Below are positions 1-5,716 of a stretch of 8,652 nucleotides of DNA, piece by piece (the stretch's first letter is position 1; each line of letters opens with the position of its first letter). The DNA comes from Clostridia bacterium (GTDB lineage: Bacteria; Bacillota_A; Clostridia; Christensenellales; Aristaeellaceae): positions 1 through 8,652 of the forward strand of contig JAFUPO010000396.1 of the NCBI GenBank assembly GCA_017481185.1. Reading direction: 5' to 3'. The translations under genes were made by a program, and so were the position numbers. The notes beneath the pieces are model-generated. The model saw only the letters and a program-made list of their open reading frames with translations. It did not search any database and was not told the origin of the DNA.

Positions 1-914
1 CGGCTCAGGAGGTGTACGCCGCCTGGCAGGGAGAGACTCTAAATCTCACAGTGGAGCGGGCCATCAGCGACCACAATGCCCTGGCCCTATCCTGGCAGGT
101 GACCCCAAACACCCAGGAAAGCTGCTAACTGGCCCTGGAAAAGGTGTATGTCAACGGCCTTCAGGTGCCTTTGACCCGCCATGTAAACGGCGGAGCCAAC
201 TGGCTGACCGCCCAAACCTGCGCAGGGCTGTTTGACATGAGCCAGGTGCCCAAGGCTCCCAGCTACACCGTGGCTATGAGCTTTCTGAGCCTTAAGCCTA
301 CGGGCCAGGTGGTCTATCTCCCCGCCACCGACGATAATACCGATTACATCGCCTACCAGCAGCAGATTATTGACTGGAACAATCAGGGCCTGGTGGTATC
401 CACCCCCGAGGGGCGCATCCAGCTTTCTCAGGATTCCTACGACCCGGATATGGACTATGTGTACCAGATCATGGCGGCGGATAAGGTGACCCCCTGGGAA
501 AACCCGGCAGTGACCTTTACCCTTACCCCCGGGGCGCAGGCCAGCACCCTCACCCTCATGGAAGATTTTGAAAACTACGGCGTTATGGCCCAAGTGACCT
601 ACTCCCCCCTGAGCCTGAGCGTTACCGTGACACAGACCTTTTCGGGCACCCTCACCCTGGAGGAGGCCCAGGCCCTTTTGCGCCGCTACGCCCTATTGGA
701 CGGCTCCGGCAATAAGGATTGGTACGCTGGCGGCAGCCAGGAGATGGGCGATTTGGTTCGCCTGGCAGACGGGGCCTATCAAGCGGTAATGACCTGGAGC
801 ACCCAAAGCCTTTTGCGCCTGCCCGACCAATTGGCCCTGACCCCCTACACCTACGATGTGTACATGAGCCCCGTTTATGAAAGCGCCAACGCCTTGGTGG
901 CCGCGCTGCCATAA
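1..914 (+). pseudogene. Broken or interrupted gene for an extracytoplasmic-type protein (5' end outside window)
   Basis: One reading frame (codons starting at position 3) stays protein-like from the window edge to the TAA at 912-914, except for an in-frame TAA at 126-128. The translation before the stop (ends TPNTQESC) and after it (begins LALEKVYVNG) reads as one continuous beta-rich domain, so a single base change from a Tyr codon TAC/TAT would explain the stop. Restart at GTG 144 is possible but has only a weak purine stretch (GGAAAAG) directly abutting it. The roughly 260 residues after the stop are rich in Thr, Ser, Tyr and Val, with no membrane helix and no cysteine-based motif. The pattern of a conserved VNG turn and alternating strands resembles the extracellular halves of clostridial DUF4179/anti-sigma-like proteins, but this is a loose resemblance and the function is unknown. 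Any signal peptide or N-terminal membrane anchor would lie upstream. It may be a true pseudogene or a sequencing error. Confidence 0.6.
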
Positions 915-932
915 AGTTATTGTTCGCACGCA

Positions 933-966
933 AAAGGCGGCGCAGCAAAATTGCTGCGCCGCCTTT
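933..966. terminator. Bidirectional intrinsic terminator between convergent genes
   Basis: A 15-bp perfect stem (arms 933-947 and 952-966, core GGCGGCGCAGC) closes a 4-nt loop. T-rich sequence follows on the plus strand (TTTATTTT), and the minus-strand continuation is CTTTTG. It serves the plus-strand gene ending at 914 and the minus-strand gene ending at 965. The TAA stop of the minus-strand gene (965-967) overlaps the base of the stem. Confidence 0.88.
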
Positions 967-1177
967 ATTTTACCAGCTCACGGATCGCCTGAATCAGCTC
1001 TTCCTCCCCCAGGCCGGATCGCTTTATCATATCCCCCAAGGTCGCCTTGGGCAGCATCACCTTGGCCAGGGGCGTTTGCAGCATTTGAAAACGCGGGTGG
1101 ATCTTGGCCAGCTTCTCCTTCAGAAAGGGATAGGCGGCCAGCAGATCCGCCAGGCGAGTGCTTTGATTGATCTCCAT
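965..1177 (-). CDS. DUF1858 domain-containing small protein
   Basis: This 70-residue protein consists almost entirely of one DUF1858-like domain, the helical module also found at the N-terminus of ScdA/DUF438-type proteins. Diagnostic stretches are LADLLAAYPFLKEKLAKIHPRF (about residues 9-30, here split by eye into the LLAAYPFLKEKL helix and the HPRF turn), followed by LQTPLAKVMLPKATLGDMIK and a last helix with the E-E-L-I-Q-A-I-R pattern. There is no cysteine, so it is the variant without the CxxC-type tail seen in some DUF1858 proteins. Its biochemical role is unknown; the family is often linked to redox or Fe-S-related genes. The ATG at 1177 is preceded by GGAGG (1186-1190) at 8-nt spacing. 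It starts 13 nt after the stop of the DUF2249 gene, so the two are almost certainly cotranscribed and possibly translationally coupled. Confidence 0.85.
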   Translation of the reverse strand: MEINQSTRLADLLAAYPFLKEKLAKIHPRFQMLQTPLAKVMLPKATLGDMIKRSGLGEEELIQAIRELVK

Positions 1178-1190
1178 GGGCTTCGCCTCC

Positions 1191-1877
1191 TTACTGCACC
1201 TTCACGTCCGGATTCTTTTCCCCAAAGTTTTCCATCAGCAGCCCCACAATCTCCTCCCGGGGGCGGCCTGCCTTTTCCTGCTGCTTAATGGTTTTGTAGG
1301 CCTTAAACAGCGTGGAGGGGCCGATCTCTGAGCTGAAATAGCCGATGCCCTGGTTCCAGGCCAGCAGCTCAAACACATCGTCCAGGGCGGCGGAATCCAA
1401 GCCATGGGCATAGGCCTTTACCAGCTCCCGGGTGGCCTGGCGCATCCGGCCAGCGCCCACGGCGTTGGTCAGCGATAAAAGCAGCCGGGTTTCATAGGGC
1501 AGGGTGCGCTTGTGGTCGTTCCAGGTCAGGTTCCAAAAGGAAACGGCGATCTGCCCCAGCTCCTCATCGATCAGGGGAAAGTTGGTCAGCGCCGCCGGGC
1601 GCATCACAATCTCCTCGCCCTGCGCCTGCACCTGGGTGCGATAAAAATAAGCGTGGTACGCATTGGGGGCTTCCTGGCAGGTAAAGTGCTCATAGCCCAG
1701 CCCCTCCATCACCTCATACAGGGGGATGGGGTCAAAGGTTTGTATCACCTCCAGGCCCTCCCCTGCCGCCAGGGCCATGGCCTGCTTTTTCAGCCCCGGA
1801 AAAAAATTGCCCGCCACGCCCCGCACATCCACCTTTTTAAAGCCAGAAACCTTGTCTTTCCAATCCTGATAACTCAT
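1191..1877 (-). CDS. DUF2249 protein with C-terminal AhpD/carboxymuconolactone-decarboxylase-like helical region
   Basis: This is a protein of 228 residues. Residues about 15-80 match a DUF2249-type fold: VDVRG (16-20), the VIQTFDPIPLYEVMEGLGY core (44-62), then a strand ending at FYRT. Residues about 125-200 are helical and resemble the AhpD/CMD fold, with ETRLLLSLTNAVGAGRM, then a helix ending in KAYAHG and an L-D-D-V-F-E-L helix. The catalytic CxxC and His of true AhpD peroxidases are absent; the only cysteine seen is C67 in the DUF2249 part. A peroxidase activity is therefore unlikely, and the C-terminal region may only share the fold. The function is unknown; redox or small-ligand sensing is a guess based on the families. 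The ATG at 1877 is preceded by GAGGAGAGG at about 7 nt. It is the first gene of a two-gene operon with the DUF1858 gene, driven by the promoter at 1918-1946. Confidence 0.8.
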   Translation of the reverse strand: MSYQDWKDKVSGFKKVDVRGVAGNFFPGLKKQAMALAAGEGLEVIQTFDPIPLYEVMEGLGYEHFTCQEAPNAYHAYFYRTQVQAQGEEIVMRPAALTNFPLIDEELGQIAVSFWNLTWNDHKRTLPYETRLLLSLTNAVGAGRMRQATRELVKAYAHGLDSAALDDVFELLAWNQGIGYFSSEIGPSTLFKAYKTIKQQEKAGRPREEIVGLLMENFGEKNPDVKVQ

Positions 1878-1917
1878 TTCAAAACCTCTCCTCGGTCAAA
1901 TTTCATAGGGTACATCC

Positions 1918-1946
1918 ATTATATAACCAGCAATTAGTCTTGTCTA
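1918..1946 (-). promoter_or_regulatory. Sigma-A promoter of the DUF2249-DUF1858 operon
   Basis: On the minus strand there is a -35 box TAGACA (1941-1946, 5/6 consensus) and a perfect -10 box TATAAT (1918-1923), separated by exactly 17 bp. The predicted start is near 1911, giving a leader of about 35 nt that contains the GAGGAGAGG ribosome binding site. Confidence 0.8.
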
Positions 1947-1950
1947 ACCT

Positions 1951-1990
1951 GTTTTTAAAAAAGTAACGGGAAAAATCTTTCCCGCTACTT
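1951..1990 (-). terminator. Intrinsic terminator of the flippase-like gene
   Basis: An inverted repeat has arms 1961-1973 and 1978-1990 (AAGTA-A-CGGGAAA against TTTCCCG-C-TACTT, 12 of 13 paired, loop AATC). On the minus strand it is followed by a run of six T (plus strand 1957-1962, partly in the stem base). The TAG stop of the gene at 1985-1987 lies within the stem. It insulates the upstream gene from the next operon's promoter about 15 bp further on. Confidence 0.8.
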
Positions 1991-3028
1991 TTCCCCTTCG
2001 GTTGTTTTTTTAGCCCTCATGCTCCTGAGGGATACCGCCGCCGAGGCACAGGCCCCTGCCAGCAGGCTCAAATGGTAGGAGATCAGCCGCCACACCAGCA
2101 TGGCCAGGCTGATTTGACCCGGGGCGAACAGCCCCCGGTAAAACACCAAAAAGCCGCCCTCCTGAGCGCCGCTGGCCCCGGGCAGGGGGTTAAAGCTGGC
2201 GCTGAGATACAGCATATAAGCGGTGGTAATCAGATTCAGCCAAGAAACCCCCTCCAGATGGAAGGCGTGATACACGCAGATGATCACCGCCATCAAAAGC
2301 CCCAGGCTGAGGATGCTGGTCACGGTCAATTGGGCCAGCTCCAGGGGGCTTTTGCCCAGGGACATCACATTGGCATGAAAGCTGCCCAGCATCCTTTCCA
2401 GCTTTTCCCGGGCGGCTTTTTCATCCCGAATGAGGCGCATTTTGCCCCCGGTGCGCACCACCCAGTCCGCCGGACGCTGAATCATGGGGCGGCAGAAGGT
2501 GATCAGCAGCGTCAGCACCACGCCTGCCAGATGTACCAGCCAGCCGATGAGAATCAGCCATTTCACGCCGCCCAATTGGGCGTTGACGTAATCATGATTC
2601 ACGATCCAGAGGATGGGCACCAATATCACCGTGGATAATTGGCCCAGGATAAATTTGATGGAGATCACCGAGGTGGAAACGCTCACCGGCACCTGCCGTT
2701 TTTTCAGGTAGTAAACCTGCATGGGCTGCCCGCCGGAGGAGCCGGGGGTGAGGCCGCTGTAAAAAGCGCCCATCAGGGCGGTGTAAAAGGCATAGCCTCG
2801 GCTGACGGGGTAGCCCCGCCGGTGGAGATAGTGGTAAAATCCCAGTCCGTCAAAAAACAGATTGCCAACCCAGCAGGCTACCGCCCCCGCAAGCCACCAG
2901 GGGTTCAGGGCCTTTAAGGTATTTAATATGGTCTGCCAATCGTTGTTTTGAAACACGATCAGCAGCATCACGGCCAGCATCCCGATCACAATGACCAGGC
3001 CCAGCGCGTTGGTACGGTTTGATTTCAT
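1985..3028 (-). CDS. Lysylphosphatidylglycerol synthase TM region / flippase-like membrane protein (UPF0104 type)
   Basis: This is an integral membrane protein of 347 residues with about eight hydrophobic segments (roughly 8-26, 44-60, 78-93, 118-142, 155-178, 233-255, 262-278 and 305-333). Two loop motifs typical of the LPG_synthase_TM / flippase-like family are present: PGSSGGQPMQ (95-104) and PLPGASGAQEGGF (281-293). In MprF this domain flips aminoacylated phospholipid across the membrane; stand-alone members like this one lack the synthase domain, and their substrates are mostly unknown. A basic cytoplasmic loop (about 193-215) precedes the last membrane block, and the C-terminus is short and charged. 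The ATG at 3028 is fixed by an in-frame TAA 9 nt upstream. Its ribosome binding site is weak (CTGGGAAAT, far from the ATG), which suggests modest translation. It is transcribed alone. Confidence 0.88.
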   Translation of the reverse strand: MKSNRTNALGLVIVIGMLAVMLLIVFQNNDWQTILNTLKALNPWWLAGAVACWVGNLFFDGLGFYHYLHRRGYPVSRGYAFYTALMGAFYSGLTPGSSGGQPMQVYYLKKRQVPVSVSTSVISIKFILGQLSTVILVPILWIVNHDYVNAQLGGVKWLILIGWLVHLAGVVLTLLITFCRPMIQRPADWVVRTGGKMRLIRDEKAAREKLERMLGSFHANVMSLGKSPLELAQLTVTSILSLGLLMAVIICVYHAFHLEGVSWLNLITTAYMLYLSASFNPLPGASGAQEGGFLVFYRGLFAPGQISLAMLVWRLISYHLSLLAGACASAAVSLRSMRAKKTTEGEK

Positions 3029-3071
3029 GATTTTTTATTTCCCAGCTTTTCAAAAGGAGTGAACGATAAAG

Positions 3072-3100
3072 AGTGTATCAAATAATCCCCGTTTTATCAA
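3072..3100 (-). promoter_or_regulatory. Promoter of the flippase-like gene
   Basis: On the minus strand there is a -35 box TTGATA (3095-3100, 5/6) and a -10 box TACACT (3072-3077, 4/6) with 17-bp spacing. It points to the gene starting at 3028 and would give a leader of about 40 nt. Confidence 0.6.
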
Positions 3101-3146
3101 TAGCCCTGTCAGAAGGAACCGGTTTGAAAAAATACAAAATCAGTAT

Positions 3147-3175
3147 TTTACAAATGGCTCCCTTCGTGATATATA
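3147..3175 (+). promoter_or_regulatory. Promoter of the AEC transporter-acyltransferase operon
   Basis: There is a -35 box TTTACA (3147-3152, 5/6) and a -10 box TATATA (3170-3175) with 17-bp spacing, inside an AT-alternating run. The start of transcription would fall near 3182, which also argues against using the upstream ATG at 3177 as a start codon. The region is divergent from the promoter at 3072-3100, about 50 bp away. Confidence 0.6.
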
Positions 3176-3221
3176 TATGATAAAGTATTCATCGTTATCC
3201 CCCGGAGAAAGGAAGCCAGTT

Positions 3222-4160
3222 ATGGATAACCTGCTCTTATCCGCCAATGTGGTGCTGCCCTTATTTTTATGTATGATGCTGGGGTATCTGCTCAAATGCC
3301 TGGGCCTTATCAAAGAGCAATTGACCCAGGACTTGAACAAGCTGAGCTTCAAAGTATTTCTGCCCATTTATCTGTTCAACACCTCCTACGCCTGCGACCT
3401 GAACGCCGCCTTTGACCCTTCTTTGGTGGTGTTTGCGGTAATCAGCACCTTTGCGGTCTTTGGCCTGGGCATGGTGCTGGTGCCCCGGTGGGTAAAGGAA
3501 AACAGCCAGCGGGGCGTGGTGATCCAGTGCCTGTTCCGCTCCAACTTTGCCCTGTTTGGTATGCCCATTACCGAGGCCCTGTGCGGGGCGGATAGGATGG
3601 GCCCCTCCTCCCTTTTAATCAGCGTCATCGTGCCCATGTATAACATTCTGGCTGTCATCACCCTAGAAAGCTTTCGGGGCGGCAAGCCGGATCCGAAAAA
3701 AATTCTTCGGGGCATCCTGACCAATCCTCTGATCATCGGCACCATGCTGGGCCTTGTTTTGAACGTTTTAAAGGTTCCCCTGATTCAGCCCATGGAAAAG
3801 GCCCTTACGGATCTGGGCCGGGTGGCCACGCCCCTGTCCCTCATCGCCTTGGGCAGCCACTTCTCCTTTCGGGCCATTGCCAGCTCTGCCAAGCCCCTGC
3901 TTATTGGCTCTCTGGGGCGGCTGGTGATCTGCCCGGCGGTGATGGTCACCCTGGCAGCCCTGGCGGGGTTCAGGGGCGAATACCTCTCCCCCATTCTCAT
4001 CATGTTCGGCGCGCCGGTGGCTGCCTCGTCCTTCACCATGGCCCAGCAAATGGAGGGGGATGGGCAGCTGGCCGCCTCCTTTGTGATGGTCACCTCTGCC
4101 GGGGCCATCTTTACCTTCTTTGTGTGGATCTTTATTTTGAAACAGCTGGCGCTGGTGTAA
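3222..4160 (+). CDS. AEC (auxin efflux carrier) family transporter
   Basis: This is a membrane protein of 312 residues, the usual length for bacterial AEC/PF03547 permeases. It has about ten hydrophobic segments in two five-helix halves around a central hydrophilic loop (residues 149-163, FRGGKPDPKK region). Family signatures visible are NKLSFKVFLPIYLFN (39-53), FRSNFALFGMPI (105-116) and the C-terminal APVAASSFTMAQQMEGD (264-280). Such carriers export or import organic acids such as malate or malonate, or amino acids; the substrate cannot be told here. The ATG at 3222 was chosen over an in-frame ATG at 3177 because GGAGAAAGGAAG (3204-3215) sits just before it, the protein then begins directly with the first membrane helix, and the predicted mRNA starts after 3177. 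It is the first gene of a probable operon with the acyltransferase 36 bp downstream. Confidence 0.9.
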   Translation: MDNLLLSANVVLPLFLCMMLGYLLKCLGLIKEQLTQDLNKLSFKVFLPIYLFNTSYACDLNAAFDPSLVVFAVISTFAVFGLGMVLVPRWVKENSQRGVVIQCLFRSNFALFGMPITEALCGADRMGPSSLLISVIVPMYNILAVITLESFRGGKPDPKKILRGILTNPLIIGTMLGLVLNVLKVPLIQPMEKALTDLGRVATPLSLIALGSHFSFRAIASSAKPLLIGSLGRLVICPAVMVTLAALAGFRGEYLSPILIMFGAPVAASSFTMAQQMEGDGQLAASFVMVTSAGAIFTFFVWIFILKQLALV

Positions 4161-4196
4161 CGCGCCTGCGCCATCCAAAACAGCGAGGATATTGCT

Positions 4197-5453
4197 ATGA
4201 AAATCAAAACACGCCGCCTGCCCTATGAGCAGGTGATGGCCTTGCCGCGCCCCAAGCACCAGGATCCCCTTCGGCCAAACGTACTGTTTCGGACGCTCAT
4301 CCGCCTATTGTCCATCCCCTCCCTGCTGTTTACCCATTTTACCTTTCGCATGGTGGATATGCACAAGGCGGGGGATCAGCCCTGCCTGATCCTCATGAAC
4401 CATTCCAGCTTTATTGACCTGAAAATCGCCTATCGGCTCTTTTACCCCAAGCCCCTGTGCATCGTTGGCACCACCGACAGCCTGGTGGGCAAAAAATGGC
4501 TGATGCGGCTCATTGGCATCATCCCCACCCAAAAGTTTGTGAGCGACATGACCCTCATCCGGGATATGCGCTATGCCCTAACGGAGCTTAAAAGCAGCGT
4601 GCTCATGTTTCCCGAGGCGGGCTACTCCCTGGATGGCCGCTCCACCGTGCTGCCCCGGCACCTGGGCGTGCTTCTCAAGCGAATGAAAGCGCCGGTGGTC
4701 ACCGTTACCACCTGGGGAGCCTTTGCCCGGGACCCCCTGTACAACGGCTTGCAGCTGCGCAAGGTGCGGGTCTCCGCTGAGGCCCGGTGCATCCTAACCC
4801 CTCAGGAGATCCAGGAAAAATCTCTGGAGGAGCTGGATGCCCTGATCGACCAGGCCTTTTCCTTTGACCAGTTCGCCTGGCAGCGGGATAACCGGGTGCC
4901 CATTACCGAGCCCTTTCGGGCCGATGGCCTCCACCGGATGCTTTATAAGTGCGCCGCCTGCGGCGCTGAAGGGGCCATGGAGGGCAAAGGCACCCGCCTC
5001 ACCTGCCATCGCTGCGGCAAAGCCTACGAAATGGACGCCTATGGCCAGTTAAAGGCCTTAAATGGAAAAACAGAGTTTCCCCACATTCCCCACTGGTTTG
5101 ACTGGCAGCGGGCCCAGGTGCGCAAAGCCCTCCAGGAGGGGGCCTATCACCTGGATACGCCGGTGGACATCGCCATGCTGGTGGATCACAAGGCCCTCTA
5201 CCAGGTAGGGGAAGGCCGCCTCCAGCACGGGCCCCAGGGCTTTGTGCTCACCGGCTGTGATGGCAAGCTCCATTATGAGCAATCGCCGCTGGCCAGCCAT
5301 ACCCTCAACGTGGATTACTTCTGGTATGAACTGGGCGATGTGATTGCCATTGGCGACCAAAACGCCCTGTACTACTGCTTTCCCAAGGGCAACAGCCTGG
5401 TCACCAAGGCCCGCCTGGCTGCCGAGGAGCTTTATCGGCTGGCCCGGGGATAA
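4197..5453 (+). CDS. PlsC-like lysophospholipid acyltransferase with zinc ribbon and extra C-terminal region
   Basis: This is a protein of 418 residues, much longer than the usual 200-250 of a 1-acylglycerol-3-phosphate acyltransferase. A hydrophobic segment lies near residues 33-48. The catalytic HX4D motif is NHSSFID (H69 to D74), and the later motif is FPEAGYSLDG (138-147), where Ala replaces the usual Gly of FPEG. The acyltransferase part ends near residue 220. A zinc ribbon follows with CAAC (C252, C255) and CHRC (C270, C273). The last 140 residues (about 280-418) are a soluble alpha/beta region of unknown role. The expected reaction is acyl transfer to a lysophospholipid at the inner membrane face. 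The ATG at 4197 is preceded by GAGGA (4184-4188). It is the second gene after the AEC transporter, with no terminator between them. Confidence 0.85.
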   Translation: MKIKTRRLPYEQVMALPRPKHQDPLRPNVLFRTLIRLLSIPSLLFTHFTFRMVDMHKAGDQPCLILMNHSSFIDLKIAYRLFYPKPLCIVGTTDSLVGKKWLMRLIGIIPTQKFVSDMTLIRDMRYALTELKSSVLMFPEAGYSLDGRSTVLPRHLGVLLKRMKAPVVTVTTWGAFARDPLYNGLQLRKVRVSAEARCILTPQEIQEKSLEELDALIDQAFSFDQFAWQRDNRVPITEPFRADGLHRMLYKCAACGAEGAMEGKGTRLTCHRCGKAYEMDAYGQLKALNGKTEFPHIPHWFDWQRAQVRKALQEGAYHLDTPVDIAMLVDHKALYQVGEGRLQHGPQGFVLTGCDGKLHYEQSPLASHTLNVDYFWYELGDVIAIGDQNALYYCFPKGNSLVTKARLAAEELYRLARG

Positions 5454-5476
5454 TTTTCATGGTGCACTCTGCCCTA

Positions 5477-5511
5477 AAAAGACCAGTTTTGCGACGCAAA
5501 ACTGGTCTTTT
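5477..5511 (+). terminator. Intrinsic terminator after the acyltransferase gene
   Basis: A perfect 16-bp stem has arms 5477-5492 and 5496-5511, core GACCAGTTTTGC, with a 3-nt loop GAC. It ends in TTTTG on the plus strand and is preceded by a run of A, so it could act in both directions. It separates the operon from the hppA promoter. Confidence 0.88.
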
Positions 5512-5542
5512 GCACAATAAAAACCAAAAATCGTTTTGCCTA

Positions 5543-5571
5543 TTGACAATTTCCCTCATTCGTATTATAAC
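5543..5571 (+). promoter_or_regulatory. hppA promoter
   Basis: There is a perfect -35 box TTGACA (5543-5548) and a -10 box TATAAC (5566-5571, 5/6) with 17-bp spacing. The predicted transcription start is near 5578, giving a leader of about 139 nt. Confidence 0.8.
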
Positions 5572-5578
5572 TCCAAAT

Positions 5579-5607
5579 TAAGATTATACACTTTTTGTAT
5601 GATCTTA
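5579..5607 (+). promoter_or_regulatory. Hairpin at the predicted 5' end of the hppA mRNA
   Basis: An inverted repeat pairs TAAGAT (5579-5584) with ATCTTA (5602-5607), then a T-G wobble, then ATAC (5586-5589) with GTAT (5597-5600), around the loop ACTTTTT. It begins within a base or two of the predicted start of transcription. It could stabilise the mRNA 5' end or, as DNA, be a dyad operator site. The function is inferred. Confidence 0.5.
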
Positions 5608-5618
5608 CATTATCTAAC

Positions 5619-5698
5619 CGATGAAAGCGCAAGCCACGAAAAGGGATCGGAAGCTTTTTCTGAAAGACCCGCATGGCTTTTTTCATCGATGCCTTTTT
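5619..5698 (+). promoter_or_regulatory. Multi-tier stem with trailing U-tract in the hppA leader (possible attenuator or unclassified riboswitch-like element)
   Basis: Nested complementary arms are visible: CGATGAAA (5619-5626) with TTTCATCG (5681-5688); AAGCCA (5631-5636) with TGGCTT (5674-5679); and GGG-A-TC (5643-5648) with GACCC (5666-5670). CCTTTTTG (5692-5699) follows the outer stem, then the AGGAGG ribosome binding site at 5702-5707. I do not recognise a known riboswitch consensus; fluoride, ydaO and GEMM types were considered and did not fit. Confidence 0.45.
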
Positions 5699-5716
5699 GA
5701 CAGGAGGTTACATTGT

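Noticed and set aside
2072..2638. A plus-strand open frame opposite the flippase-like gene
   Set aside because: It is rich in His, Gln, Gly and Pro, with no recognisable domain, and lies antisense to a well-supported membrane protein.
3051..3087. A tiny plus-strand ORF after AAAAGGAGTG near 3054
   Set aside because: It runs only a few codons to a stop, its putative GTG overlaps the purine run itself, and it sits in the divergent promoter region.
3177..3221. An upstream in-frame ATG for the AEC transporter
   Set aside because: It overlaps the predicted -10 region and lies upstream of the expected transcript start; ATG 3222 has a clear ribosome binding site and begins at the first membrane helix.
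5539..5549. The 11-mer CCTATTGACAA shared by the hppA promoter and the metY promoter (7885-7895), suggesting a common operator
   Set aside because: The hppA copy lacks the matching ATAGG right arm, and most of the match is the -35 consensus itself.
5621..5716. An in-frame ATG at 5621 that would extend the pyrophosphatase by 32 residues
   Set aside because: It has no ribosome binding site, the extra residues are charged and unlike the family N-terminus, the stretch forms the leader stem, and ATG 5717 has an ideal AGGAGG.
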